A stretch of 64,000 nucleotides of DNA from Nelumbo lutea (GCA_022828595.1 JAKGHH010000008.1:5268728-5332727); one strand, 5' to 3'; shown: positions 48,901 to 55,929, counted from the first letter of the stretch. Translations and numbers: made by a program. The notes: generated by a model from the letters alone, not told the origin.

Positions 48901-51900
48901 TATTTGTTTCTAGTCCTAATTCCACCTTCCAACCACCAATCTTTTAATTTTTGCAAAAAATTGGGAACTTCCAGCCACATTCTCAAATCCAAAGGGTGTA
49001 GGGCCCCCAATAAGGTTCTACAAAGGCTCCTAGTGGCAAATGAACGTATTATTTGTCTCCCCAAAGGCTCCTTAACAAATCATTTGCATTTTCTATCAGT
49101 TCAAATTTTGATTGAACTCATTCTATCATGGAGTTTTGACGCTTGAGGTTTACAAGACAACTTCACAATGTATTATTTTGTCTACAACCTTAGTTTCTTA
49201 GCTTTGTTCAATGATTTGAACAAATATAAAAATTTAAAAAGGGTCTGTTTCTTTTATCATTTCATAAATATCATTCTATATTTTTGCATATTTCACAATG
49301 TTTTCACCATGTATATAATTTTTACAATATTTCCACACGTTATTCTGGCATTTCCAGTATGTTTCCTATATTAGGATGTCCTACATTTCCACCAAAACTG
49401 ACATTTTAAACCTTGGGTCAGAGAATGGCAGATTATTACTTGTTCTTGCTCTGTAAAGGAGGTCATTCTTGTTCATCCTGGGCCCATTGGTGAGGGAGAC
49501 CTGGCCAGAACAAAGATCCTATTCCTTCTTGAGAGTATCATGGTTATTCATTACATGCAAGTCCAAGGTGTTAATGCTAAGGGTGACTCAGATCTTGATC
49601 ATCTGGATCCTGGTTCCTTGAGACATTTCATTAGAGAGGCTAGATTTTTGTCTTCTTTCCTGAACTCCTTATTCCATTGGTGTTAAAATTAGCCAATTCC
49701 ATGGTGGACAGATTAGTCAGGGAAGGCGTTAGAGACTATTTTTATATTGGGGCACTCTTCTCCATGCATAGATGAATTGCCTAAACATATGCAAGAGGCT
49801 ATCTGTTGCAAGTTGAAGGGACTAGAAGGGCTAGGGGCATATCTAAAAGGACATGGGTTGAAGTAGTAACTAGTAAGAAATAATTTAAGTGCCCATAATT
49901 TAACAATCAATATGGCACGATGGGTTGGCAAGACAAGATCCATGTAGATGACCCCATATAGTTGGACAAGGCTTAGATGATGTTGATAATGATATCTCTC
50001 TAGGCATAGGACTGGTCTTGTATTGCTTTGTGTTGCCCCCTCCTATTCCTAGAGGGGGCTGTTTCTGTTTCTTTTCTTTTCTTTTTTCATTTTGGGTTTT
50101 TGCTCTAGTCCTTTATTGTTGTTGAGTTTGGGGCCAATGTCAAGTTAGTTGGCCCAGCTTTGTTTTATTTTATTTATAGTTAGGAAGTTATTGGGCCTTA
50201 AGCTCATCAGCTTATGCTAGTTTAAGTTGTCTTTTCAGCTACTTACTAATAGCCGACTTACTGAGGGTATTATTGTGCTTGTTCATTCTTTTTATGAAAT
50301 ATATAAATCAAAAGGAAGGGGGCGGCCAGAACTAATTCTTTTTGGCAACCTCCCATTCTCTTCTACTTCTTCTTCTCTTTCTTTCTCTCTTGCTGAAACC
50401 TTTCAGCTCCTATTTCTTTTCTTCACAAGGATCACATCAAAATCAACTTTCAGCAATTTCTATTATTGTACTCTAAAAAATCAAAATAAAAATTTGAATT
50501 TTTAATGGGTAATATCACTGTAAAAATCTCCAGAAAATTGTGGCATTGGGAGTGACAGACTGGGAAAGTGAATACATGGCTAATCTAGAGTTCCCTACTT
50601 CCAATCCACCTGGGTGACCAGTTTACCTCTCCAAGTAACCTATATGACCACAGTACCTGCATGTCGGCTTCTCCAGACAAGTTAAGGGAAAGGGATTTGT
50701 GGTGGCCCCATGAAAATGCTTATGTTCAAGGTGTGCCTATATCAATGTTATGCCCAATCCCTTGCTTGTGCACATCCATGTTTTCACATGATTAGTATTT
50801 TTTACATCCAAACATGCAACCAATAAGTCTTTTGATATCTAATGTACCCAAATAAAATATAGTTGTTTTTCGTTGTAGAACAAGTGAACAAAGGAAAGTT
50901 AAAGACAGGAAATACAATAAATAATAATTCAAGAGTTCAAAGCTACTCAACAACAATCATGGGTCTCAAGTAAGTCATTATTTTCAATAATGATCAATGA
51001 ATTCCTTCTTCGCAAGTAAATCCTCACATTTGAATAAGAAGAGTATTGCCATCATGAAAATTATAAGAAAATCATAGCACCTAAATAAGCTCCTCTGTTC
51101 AATAAAACATGAACTCTGAATTGATCATCGGACACTATACAAATCATGGCTGTGGTTATCAGTCTTTGTGTTGGCATTACTATTAGACAAGTTTACATAT
51201 TCTCAGTTACAGTTTTTACTGTAACTGCATCTTTAGTCATTTGGTTACTCTGATTTATTTCATGTTGTAAGCATATTCGAAATTGACAGAACAAATGCTA
51301 ATCTTGATGGCGATACACAATACTGATACCGTCTTTTACTTTACTATTGCAGAGGCCATCTCTAAGGGACCAGGATTCTATGTAGGAGAGTTCTTTATTG
51401 ACACTTCAAGTGATGTTAAAGACACTTTCATATCATTCAGAGGCTGGGGTAAAGGGTTTGCATTCGTTAACAATATTAATATAGGAAGATTCTGGCCGGT
51501 AAAGATTTGCAATATATTTATATTTAGTATATGTATTTAGTTATTTGATTGTGCATAGACACCAAGTTATCTCTGCTTTTTTTTTGTATGGATTATTTTG
51601 CAGTTGGCTGGACCACAGTGCAACCTTTACGTCCCTGCTCCAGTTCTTCAACAAGGAGAAAATGTTCTGGTATGACAAACTATTTTCCTCTTATATGATG
51701 GATCTCTCTTTTGGATCATTATACGTCCTAGTAGTCTGACATCGATAAGACATTTACTGACATACTCTAATGCACTTTCCAGTTATCACCATGCCCTTGA
51801 TCATGGTTTACAAATATAAACCTATGTTCTGAAACCATAAATGAATGGTTAGTGGATTCAATCTAGTTAGACAGTATCAATCCTGGTCAAACTGTTGGAC

Positions 51901-52621
51901 ATCATTTAACCTGAAAATTAGAATGAATAACTAAAATATGTAACTGTAAATTCAGTTTAGATTATCCCACTTTATATTGTTGAGCCTCAAAAGCACAAGC
52001 AGAATACAGCTACCTGGAATAATTTCAAACAAGGTCTAAGATTCATACCACTTTCGTCGAGGCTTAAGAAAATACATAGTTATTGGAATGACGAACAAAC
52101 TAATCTGTCAGACATGTTTTATTGAGTTACATTTAATGCATCACAAATTCATTTGTCCAATTCCATCAAAATTTGTGTTTAAAGCCTTTGTGAAGCCAAT
52201 CTTATCAATCAATGGTTAAATATGCTATCTCCACATAAAAAATGTTGACCAGAATTTTTAATTATAAACAGCAGGCTCCATTTTGGGTTGTTTTGAAGAG
52301 TTTAATATTCAGATAGAACTCCAATACATTGTAGGTGTACTCTTACAGCAGAAATTAAAGATGGCCATCCAAGAGGTTCTCCCCTATCTTTCCTCCTATG
52401 TGGCAGAAACAAGTGGGATCATCTAGCCATCTAGGAAGCTTCATTAATTGACCCAATTAGAAAACATTCTTACACATACACACACATTCAAAGCAATATT
52501 TTCCAGTTGAATATTGTGACCTAATCTGGTTGTCATTGCACAGGTCATACTGGAAATAGAGGCTCCAAATCCTGACCTTGTGGTTAATTCTGTTGATAAG
52601 CCAGATTTTACATGCAGCTGA
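18817..52621 (+). CDS. BGAL17: Beta-galactosidase 17-like (GH35), 3' part, 14 exons
   Basis: Hydrolyses terminal beta-D-galactosyl residues; plant GH35 enzymes usually act in the secretory pathway or cell wall, but the N-terminus that would show targeting lies outside the window. Exons are 18817-18911, 20149-20219, 23904-23994, 24068-24185, 24271-24366, 24456-24504, 24937-25115, 25212-25283, 34987-35133, 36105-36155, 38029-38197, 51353-51498, 51604-51669 and 52544-52621. They sum to 1428 nt, or 475 codons plus TGA, with phase kept at every join. Visible motifs: [11 protein letters not shown] (second E of ENE is the family acid/base), [14 protein letters not shown] (E is the family nucleophile), [10 protein letters not shown], then C-terminal beta-sandwich sequence such as [22 protein letters not shown] and [11 protein letters not shown]. 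The exon order and motifs match the plant BGAL17 subfamily as I know it (about 700 residues), so about 220 residues are missing upstream. No stop or frameshift is seen, so the gene is probably functional despite very large introns. The gene symbol rests on similarity only. Confidence 0.93.
19590..20090 (+). mobile_element. RTE-type LINE 3' remnant
   Basis: [15 protein letters not shown] sequence near 19640, then [19 protein letters not shown] and [19 protein letters not shown] near 19850-19970. These match the C-terminal part of plant RTE elements (RMLRWMxGxTRxDxIRN, VGVAPI). It ends with the typical GATCCATGTAG...AATAGTTGGGA 3' terminus followed by GTTGTG repeats. Confidence 0.75.
20149..20219 (+). 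CDS. BGAL17: BGAL17-like exon B
   Basis: Acceptor ttttgcag, donor gttaag. It encodes [14 protein letters not shown] and then TIRGADVFS. The first G completes the codon begun in exon A. The preceding intron (18912-20148) holds an RTE-type LINE remnant. Confidence 0.92.
20240..21640 (-). mobile_element. L1-type LINE 3' remnant
   Basis: Minus strand. From the right: zinc-binding RT-associated segment ([24 protein letters not shown] near 21250), [13 protein letters not shown] segment near 20930, RNase H start [19 protein letters not shown] near 20700, and an A/T-rich 3' end near 20245. Frames are broken. Antisense to the host gene. Confidence 0.7.
21641..23903. other. Intron sequence, unassigned
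   Basis: No coding similarity seen. The 22380-23460 part is GC-richer than its surroundings and reads like non-coding repeat DNA, for example an old LTR, but I could not find paired ends. Confidence 0.5.
23904..23994 (+). CDS. BGAL17: BGAL17-like exon C
   Basis: Acceptor gtttgcag, donor gttagt. It encodes [11 protein letters not shown], then [19 protein letters not shown], ending just before the nucleophile segment. The intron before it (20220-23903, 3.7 kb) contains an antisense LINE 3' remnant. Confidence 0.92.
24068..24185 (+). CDS. BGAL17: BGAL17-like exon D (catalytic nucleophile)
   Basis: Acceptor gtttcag, donor gtatgc. It starts with G, which completes a serine codon, followed by [13 protein letters not shown]. 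The first glutamate is the expected GH35 nucleophile, so it falls right at the exon border. It continues to SKNGSAVLY. Confidence 0.93.
24271..24366 (+). CDS. BGAL17: BGAL17-like exon E
   Basis: Exactly 32 codons, from [15 protein letters not shown] to DLTSYDY. MxHGGTNFG is a conserved strand of the GH35 barrel. Acceptor aatgtcag, donor gtaaga. Confidence 0.93.
24456..24504 (+). CDS. BGAL17: BGAL17-like exon F, followed by a GC donor
   Basis: Encodes [16 protein letters not shown] plus the first base of an alanine codon. The next intron begins GCATGT, not GT. The frame joins exactly to exon G only if this GC site is the donor. Confidence 0.88.
24937..25115 (+). CDS. BGAL17: BGAL17-like exon G
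   Basis: Acceptor tttttcag, donor gtataa. It encodes [19 protein letters not shown] through to IPMELMGQ. This is the linker region between the barrel and the C-terminal beta domains. Confidence 0.9.
25212..25283 (+). CDS. BGAL17: BGAL17-like exon H
   Basis: Exactly 24 codons, [17 protein letters not shown] to ILRIHK, with phase 0 at both ends. It is followed by a 9.7-kb intron (25284-34986) that carries copia element C5. Confidence 0.9.
25835..25939 (-). mobile_element. LINE tail, left half (split by C5)
   Basis: Minus-strand LINE 3' end (TTTTTATAAGTAATAGCAAT on the plus strand). Its continuation, coding [12 protein letters not shown], is at 31873-32000. The two halves are separated by C5 and its target duplication cttac. 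Confidence 0.65.
25940..26193 (+). repeat. 5' LTR of C5 (254 bp)
   Basis: TGTTAGAGTCGACTAAAG...GCACAAACA. Compared by eye with the 3' LTR it differs at roughly ten positions and lacks a 7-bp piece (AAGTAAAGTG against AAGTG). It carries a longer CTT microsatellite (26113-26149). Confidence 0.9.
26113..26149 (+). repeat. CTT microsatellite in the C5 5' LTR
   Basis: About twelve CTT units. The 3' LTR has a shorter interrupted version, so this part is length-variable between the two LTRs. Confidence 0.85.
26194..26205 (+). other. Primer-binding site of C5
   Basis: TGGTATCAGAGC, complementary to the initiator tRNA-Met 3' end, directly after the LTR. Confidence 0.88.
26206..26780 (+). other. C5 leader and gag start
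   Basis: Non-coding leader like that of C3, with a poly-T run near 26267-26292, then a gag start [14 protein letters not shown] at about 26704 which stops within 22 codons and runs into C6 sequence. Confidence 0.65.
26820..28274 (+). pseudogene. C6 RT and RNase H
   Basis: [46 protein letters not shown] near 27320, YFLGIEVA near 27425. RNase [21 protein letters not shown] near 27805 and [13 protein letters not shown] near 27925, ending [11 protein letters not shown]. Single stops near 27059, 27238, 27450 and 27608. The RNase H end is open over 215 codons. Confidence 0.85.
28281..28488 (+). repeat. 3' LTR of C6 (208 bp)
   Basis: Preceded by polypurine gagggggag. TGTTGACAGGTATATTATA...CTGCTCAACA. 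The next base resumes C5 sequence that aligns with the C3 stretch just before the protease. Confidence 0.83.
28489..31621 (+). pseudogene. C5 pol: protease to RNase H
   Basis: Protease [15 protein letters not shown] near 28620; GAG-preintegrase WHYRLGH near 28930; integrase DVWGPIRIE near 29100; integrase end [20 protein letters not shown] near 29620; RT open over 331 codons from 30133 with YVDDIVI near 30665; a frameshift at a G9 run near 31094; RNase H to GLYDIYLPA at 31618. Stops near 28984, 29229, 29466 and 30123. Confidence 0.86.
31630..31872 (+). repeat. 3' LTR of C5 (243 bp)
   Basis: Preceded by the polypurine tract gagggggag. Same ends as the 5' LTR. Followed by the target duplication cttac. 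Confidence 0.9.
31873..32000 (-). mobile_element. LINE tail, right half
   Basis: On the minus strand it codes [21 protein letters not shown], the RNase H terminal motif of L1-type LINEs. It joins the 25835-25939 piece. Confidence 0.68.
32001..32825. other. Intron sequence, mostly unassigned
   Basis: No gene. Near 32430-32480 the sequence AGTTGACCCCAAATAGTTGG resembles the 3' terminus of RTE-type LINEs. The rest is AT-rich with no recognised feature. Confidence 0.5.
32826..33629. mobile_element. Foldback-type element, about 804 bp
   Basis: Terminal inverted repeats AGTGTTTTAAAAG (left) and CTTTTAAATCACT (right), one mismatch. Inner GCGCCTAAGCCTAAGGC on the left mirrors GGGACCTAGGCGAGGCGC on the right. 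The flanks gtctagtct and gtctggtcc match at 7 of 9 positions, which would fit an old 9-bp duplication of Mutator type. No coding capacity. Confidence 0.55.
33630..34986. other. Intron sequence, nothing recognised
   Basis: AT-rich DNA up to the acceptor of exon I. No transposon ends or coding similarity seen. Confidence 0.6.
34987..35133 (+). CDS. BGAL17: BGAL17-like exon I
   Basis: Exactly 49 codons, [17 protein letters not shown] to [10 protein letters not shown]. Acceptor acctgcag, donor gtaaag. VHDRAQVFV is typical of the beta-sandwich domain in this subfamily. Confidence 0.92.
35134..36104. other. Intron between exons I and J, nothing recognised
   Basis: About 970 bp of AT-rich sequence bounded by GT and AG. 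No coding or repeat similarity recognised. Confidence 0.6.
36105..36155 (+). CDS. BGAL17: BGAL17-like exon J
   Basis: A 17-codon micro-exon, [17 protein letters not shown]. Acceptor aattgtag, donor gtaata. [10 protein letters not shown] is highly conserved in GH35 C-terminal domains. Confidence 0.92.
36505..37150 (-). mobile_element. L1-type LINE 3' remnant
   Basis: Minus strand codes [19 protein letters not shown] near 37035, the RNase H opening (FDGxxxxNPG), then [15 protein letters not shown] near 36900. A T-rich start with TTTTATTAAT near 36510 is the antisense 3' end. Antisense to the host gene. Confidence 0.68.
37822..37836. repeat. Run of 15 G
   Basis: Uninterrupted G15 followed by AGGGAGGGG. 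Possible quadruplex former on the plus (mRNA-sense) strand within the intron before exon K. It may also be a sequencing-prone site. Confidence 0.8.
38029..38197 (+). CDS. BGAL17: BGAL17-like exon K
   Basis: Starts [18 protein letters not shown] and runs to MNVKDQT plus one base. Acceptor ttttacag, donor gtatgc. The next intron is 13.2 kb (38198-51352), the largest complete intron here. Confidence 0.9.
38640..39390 (+). mobile_element. L1-type LINE remnant, sense
   Basis: Plus strand codes [11 protein letters not shown] near 38865 (GxxIRFWEDxWxG in plant LINEs) and [19 protein letters not shown] near 39330, the RT-associated zinc-binding segment. Frames are broken. It stops where another LINE tail in the opposite orientation begins. 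Confidence 0.65.
39516..39763. mobile_element. Foldback (MITE) with 9-bp target duplication
   Basis: 248 bp. The GTTCAAAGTAT...GATACGATACG arm starting at 39520 is mirrored by CGTATCGTATCGATACTTTGAAC ending at 39760 (in pieces: CGTATCGTATCG then ATACTTTGAAC). Flanked by gcccagaat at 39507-39515 and again at 39764-39772. Nine-bp duplications are usual for Mutator-type elements. No coding capacity. Confidence 0.72.
40215..40490. mobile_element. Second foldback-like block
   Basis: GTTTTAAACAAGGATTTAAA at the left is loosely mirrored by TATTTTGAACCTTGGTTTTAA at the right (20 and 21 bases as counted; compared by eye). Inner ATATGCCCC and GGGGCATAT-like blocks also pair. Ends are uncertain. Confidence 0.4.
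40739..41070 (-). repeat. 3' LTR of C7 (332 bp)
   Basis: Minus strand begins TGTTGAGTTATTGGGCC. Same family as the solo LTR at 50120-50464: both share AGTTAGGAAGTTATTGGGCC. The left border AGTAGAAAAG is placed by comparison with the other LTR copy at 42039. Confidence 0.78.
41080..41661 (-). pseudogene. C7 gag fragment
   Basis: Minus strand: [17 protein letters not shown], then [40 protein letters not shown] and, after stops, a [19 protein letters not shown] end near 41120. It resembles the C8 gag. Confidence 0.72.
42088..42390 (+). repeat. 5' LTR of C8 (about 303 bp)
   Basis: Starts TGATGTGGTCCCCATTG, contains ATATATAAATATT near 42228, ends before TTGGTACCAAAGCTGACC, a diverged primer-binding site. 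Borders are approximate. Confidence 0.6.
42880..44307 (+). pseudogene. C8 gag, protease and GAG-preintegrase
   Basis: Gag core [56 protein letters not shown]; zinc knuckle split by a frameshift near 43575 (CGHCK, then [12 protein letters not shown] in the next frame); protease [14 protein letters not shown] near 43890, where the usual DSG reads DLG; then [17 protein letters not shown] and QVMLWHNR, where the plus-strand frame ends at the inversion border. Stops near 42870, 43200, 43279 and 43468. Confidence 0.8.
44308..45806 (-). pseudogene. C8 integrase core, inverted
   Basis: Minus strand, read right to left: GAG-preintegrase ([20 protein letters not shown] near 45770), then a solo LTR, then [23 protein letters not shown] near 44710 (read in two parts: SYSLSNKSS and [12 protein letters not shown]), [14 protein letters not shown], the D in [10 protein letters not shown] altered to N, PHTP, and VYLINR ending at 44308. 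The order and content equal what is missing from the plus-strand frame of C8. Confidence 0.82.
44781..45706. repeat. GC-rich solo LTR, TSD atttg
   Basis: 926 bp starting TGATGTAGGG and ending GCTGCATCA, flanked by the exact duplication atttg (44776-44780 and 45707-45711). Removing it joins the C8 integrase sequence. A TATAAGA box at 45474 suggests plus-strand transcription. Much GC-richer than its surroundings. No internal domains, hence a solo LTR. I cannot name the family. Confidence 0.82.
45858..46025 (+). pseudogene. C8 integrase C-terminal fragment
   Basis: Plus strand: [13 protein letters not shown], then [16 protein letters not shown] and [10 protein letters not shown]. This is the part just after the integrase core, back in the original orientation. 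Confidence 0.75.
47071..48134. mobile_element. Unclassified 1064-bp insertion in the LINE
   Basis: Bounded by the exact 5-bp duplication gactt (47066-47070 and 48135-48139). If it is removed with one copy, the LINE sequence aligns without gap across the join. The ends CGTTGGTTTGAA and CCTTCAACC are not a standard TG...CA LTR border. A 5-bp duplication still favours a solo LTR. No coding capacity seen. Confidence 0.7.
47434..47705. repeat. Four degenerate copies of a 60-75 bp repeat
   Basis: Copies start near 47434, 47504, 47579 and 47645. Each has AACC(A/G)TAGTCAATCA-like sequence, then TAGA(T/C)GGTTTTTATCCC-like sequence and a T/C-rich part. They lie inside the 1064-bp insertion. Confidence 0.65.
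49141..49880. other. Intron sequence, nothing recognised
   Basis: AT-rich stretch to 49400, then unremarkable DNA. No coding similarity. Confidence 0.5.
49881..49990 (+). mobile_element. RTE-type LINE 3' terminus
   Basis: GATCCATGTAGATGACCCCA, then ATAGTTGGACAAGGCTTAGATGATGTTGATAATG. This is the typical 3' end with a GTTG/GATG tail of plant RTE elements. The coding part is too short to read. Confidence 0.6.
50120..50464 (+). repeat. Solo LTR of the C7 family, TSD attgt
   Basis: 345 bp starting TGTTGAGTTTGGGGCC and ending AGCAATTTCTATT, flanked by attgt on both sides (50115-50119 and 50465-50469). Similar to the C7 LTR along its length, but in the opposite orientation. A TATATAAATC box lies near 50297. 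Confidence 0.72.
50470..51352. other. Intron sequence before exon L, nothing recognised
   Basis: No transposon ends or coding similarity. Ends in the acceptor ctattgcag. Confidence 0.6.
51353..51498 (+). CDS. BGAL17: BGAL17-like exon L
   Basis: Acceptor ctattgcag, donor gtaaag. The first two bases complete a lysine codon with exon K. It encodes [16 protein letters not shown] to [19 protein letters not shown], the conserved C-terminal GWGKG...G-Y/F-WP signature. Confidence 0.93.
51604..51669 (+). CDS. BGAL17: BGAL17-like exon M
   Basis: Exactly 22 codons, [16 protein letters not shown] to ENVL. Acceptor attttgcag, donor gtatga. GPQxxLYVPxPxL is conserved in GH35. Confidence 0.92.
51670..52543. 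other. Last intron, nothing recognised
   Basis: 874 bp, GT-AG, AT-rich, no repeat recognised. Confidence 0.6.
52544..52621 (+). CDS. BGAL17: BGAL17-like terminal exon N
   Basis: Acceptor attgcacag. It encodes [14 protein letters not shown] to DKPDFTCS, followed by TGA at 52619-52621. No canonical AATAAA was found in the next 250 bases, so the transcript end is not assigned. Confidence 0.9.
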   Translation, partial: VILEIEAPNPDLVVNSVDKPDFTCS

Positions 52622-52927
52622 AGCTTACATCAGCTATGACACTAATTATATCCATTCCACTAGTCAGCGTGTTACCCATTGGTAAGGGGAGAAGCTGGGG
52701 GACTCAGTCCAGTATCAATTGTTTTACTTCCTCTTTGTCCCAAGTGGCTAATTCCTAATTCCTCGTGTTTGTACTTTATTAGAATCGCTCTTTTTCATTG
52801 AATGCTACTGTTTAGTACTTTTTGTTGTATGAAATTACACAGAAGTGACCCTTGCAAATGCACGGGTCGGTATCAAAATGCCTCATTATTTGATTCAGTT
52901 TTCTAATACAAAACGACACTGAAATGA

Positions 52928-52984
52928 TTGTGGGAAAGTTTAAGTGGCTCTATGAAATATAAAGCCACTTAAACTTTCCCACAA
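52928..52984. repeat. Perfect 22-bp inverted repeat, 13-base loop
   Basis: Arms 52928-52949 and 52963-52984 are exact reverse complements (left arm TTGTGGGAAAGTTTAAGTGG, then CT). It starts about 310 bp after the beta-galactosidase stop codon, so it could be in the 3' untranslated region. Confidence 0.9.
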
Positions 52985-53392
52985 CCACTTAAAATATGTA
53001 ATAGTAGTCCATATATTTTTTAGTGTATTTAATATTAGATTTCTAAAAATATGGATTACTTCAATAATTTATACTTTTAAAAAACATATCCAGGAATATT
53101 TTTTATTCTTTTTCTTCATTATATTTATTTTGTTAAACTAATTTTCTAATCAAATGCATAGGATATTGGTTTAATATAAAATTAAATTTAGAAGGGATTA
53201 ATAATATAGAAATTTTGGTTAGGAATGAGCCAACCTATTAATTAATTAATTTTTTAATATTATTAGAAATATAATGCTATTTTAATTTTTGTAGTTAGTT
53301 TTTTCATATTAAATAAAATATCTAATATAGTAAATAAATCATTGAATTTATACTAAACTAAATTAAGAGATAATTAATAGGCATTTCAAATA

Positions 53393-53492
53393 GGCTCAGT
53401 TTTGAAAGAGTACAAATGCAAATACATACAAAACAACACAAAAATAAGGTTTTGCACTCTTCATATTTGCATTTGTACTTCCAAACTAAGCC
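53393..53492. mobile_element. Small Harbinger-like MITE, about 100 bp
   Basis: GGCTCAGTTTTGAAAGAGTA on the left is mirrored by TACTTCCAAACTAAGCC on the right, with ACAAATGCAAATA / TATTTGCATTTGT pairing inside. Flanking ATA and TTA may be an eroded 3-bp duplication. Confidence 0.6.
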
Positions 53493-53799
53493 TTAGTGAC
53501 AATTGACTCTAACACGCCTTCATATTTGTATTTATAAAATACTAGCAGAGGGGCCTTACTCTGCAAGGGCTGGATTGAAATTGTAATATTGCTATTTTCT
53601 ACATTAAAAAAGACAATGGTTTCTTAATAAGAAACTTGCAATTATAAGTATTCAAGTCTTAAAACTCATATAGAGACTTAAAAGAGATCACCATGTGCTC
53701 ATTTTATAAATATTGTTTCGACAAAGCATCTCATATAAAAGAACACAATCATACAGTGATAGTTCTGAATTCTACTTCATAGTTGTCCTTCGTTTCACA

Positions 53800-55545
53800 T
53801 CGAGAACTCCTAGTTGACCCGAACGGTAAGACCATTTGGCCCAGGAACCGTCCAAGCAACTGGTTTTGTTTTACTCCAAACCTGGTCCCCGGCCAAAAAT
53901 CGTTGAATCAGTCAATGATCCATTGACTTGAATGGTTGAACCGTTGACTCATTGACCCATTCAACGATTTTTTGCCAATTTTTATTTTTTAATTTTTGTT
54001 GTTAGAGCGGGCCATCTGTTCGACCCAAGCGGTCGAACCATCGACATGGAAATCAGTGGCCAAAACGGTTTTGTTTTCGGGTTGTTTTTTTCTAGATGTC
54101 AATAACTATACGAAATAACTTTATAGTCATAGTCATGGGAAGGGTGGACATTGCAAGTGATTCCAAAACCTTGAAAAATAAATCCAAAGTGACTTTAAAC
54201 ACGGAAAAAAATGGTGGTAAATCCACCAAACTAAAAAAGCCAAGGAAAAAAAATCAGAATATCGAGTCCAAAGTTCTGCTTTGAGACGGAGCTAAACATG
54301 CATGCAATCAAAGAAAGAGATAAAGCAGATCGTCTTGTAAGAAAATTAAAAAAAAAAACATTGCACAAGAAAACTCAAAGAAAAAACAAAAGGGAAGAAA
54401 TAAAATGATGTTTAACCCTAGACTGTTTTGGAGGATCTTAAAGATAACAAAAAAAAACAAAACAAAAGTAGAAAATGAAAAAAATGAACATACTGCACAC
54501 ACTTGAATAATACCCATAGTAGAAGAAACATTTGAATGGTGAAAATCCAAAAGCATAAAAGACCATAGTTTTCAAACCGCCGTTGACCCAGACGAATGGA
54601 CATTTCGGCCGAGGAACCGTCTAGGCAACCAGTTTCGTTTTACCCCAATCTCGGTCCCTAGTAAAAAACCGTTGAATCGGTTAATGACCCATTGACTCGA
54701 ACGGTCGAACCGTCGGCCCATTGACCCATTCAATGCTTTTTTGCCATTTTTTTATTTTTTTTAATTGGGAACCATCCAAGAAATTGGTTTTGTAGTATCC
54801 CAATCCCGGTCCCTAGTGAAAAACCATTGAATCGGTCAGCGACCCATTGACCTAGGCAGTCGAGCCGTCAACTCGTTGACCTGTTCAATGGTTTTTAGCC
54901 ATTTTTTAATTTTTGTTGTCAGAATGGGCTGTCCGTTTGAACCGGATGGTCGAACCAAAAAGCGGTGGCCAGAACGGTTCCGCTTTTGGGTCGTATGAGT
55001 CGTAAGTTCAAATGACATAACACGTATGATATTGCTTAGTGGACCTCACACATTCAATTTTTTGCTTGTAATTTTTGTTATCAGAATGGGTCGTTCGTTT
55101 GAACTAAACGGTCAAACCGCCATTTTTTTAATTGGGAACCGACTCGTCTAGGCAACCAGTTCCGATTTACCCCAATCCTGGTCCCTAGCAAAAAACTGTT
55201 GAATCGGTCAACAACCTATTGACCCGAGTGGTTGAACTATTGACCCACTTAATGGTTTTTGGCCATTTTTTATTTTTTTTAATTTTTGTTGTTAGAACAG
55301 GTCATCTGTTCGAACCGAACAATCGAACCATTGACCTGAAAATCGGTGGCCAGAACGGTTCTGTTTTTAGGTCGTATGAGTCACACGCTCGAATGGCATA
55401 GCACGTATGATACTGCTTAATGGACCTCACACACTCAATTTTTTGCCTGTAATTTTTGTTGTCAGAACGGGTCGTCCGTTTAAATTGGATGGACAAACCG
55501 TCGACCCAAAATCAGTGGCCATTCAAACCGATTGATGGAACCATA
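53800..55545. repeat. Array of related direct repeats
   Basis: At least four partial or full copies of one unit occur, near 53800-54090, 54580-54767, 54768-55133 and 55134-55530. Each copy has GGAACC(G/A)TC(T/C)AAG-CAACTGGTTT-like, CCTAGTAAAAAACCGTTGAA-like, ATTGACCCATTCAATG-like and TTTTTAATTTTTGTTGTCAGA-like blocks, in that order. The full units at 54768 and 55134 are about 366 bp apart. A 3' part with CACGTATGATA and GGACCTCACACA is shared by the last two. No coding content. Confidence 0.72.
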
Positions 55546-55929
55546 TATATGTAAGATTATTGTTAATTATAAAATAACCATTGTTTTATAAAAATAACCA
55601 AGGCTCTAGGAGTTGTTGTATTTGTTGCCTAGTTCTATGGTGAGATCATTGCCTTTGGGTATGTAGGTGTAGGCATGACTCTCTCTCTTTCTCTCATTGG
55701 AAAACTAATTTTTCCTCCTACATTTAATTGGCTAGCTCCACCACCTTTAGTAAGAGACATTTTGGAAAACCAAACGTCTCCATCATTTTATTGACTGCTT
55801 TAAAATATGACATAAAGAAGAGAGAGAGGGATAATATTGAGTTAATGTTAAGTGTTAAAAGCTTTAAACGTGAATGGTTACAATTAATCTATTTAATTCT
55901 ACAATTAGAGAATAGAAAAAAAAAAAAAA

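Larger units (their letters stand above)
46030..49140 (-). mobile_element. L1-type LINE with RT remnants, interrupted
   Basis: Minus strand, right to left: [10 protein letters not shown] near 49000 (GPxPFRFENxW), [20 protein letters not shown] near 48500, [19 protein letters not shown] near 48340, [15 protein letters not shown] near 48160, then a 1064-bp insertion, then [19 protein letters not shown] near 47040, DLEKAYDM near 46900, [20 protein letters not shown] near 46300, and [18 protein letters not shown] near 46160. Many stops. Antisense to the host gene. Confidence 0.82.

Noticed and set aside
54096..54284. Lys-rich 62-codon plus-strand frame
   Set aside because: A-rich DNA next to the repeat array gives Lys/Asn codons by chance; no motif.
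53800..55545. CRISPR-like or centromeric satellite array
   Set aside because: Units are long, diverged and few, and the genome is a plant nuclear genome. It is better seen as nested or tandem mobile repeats.
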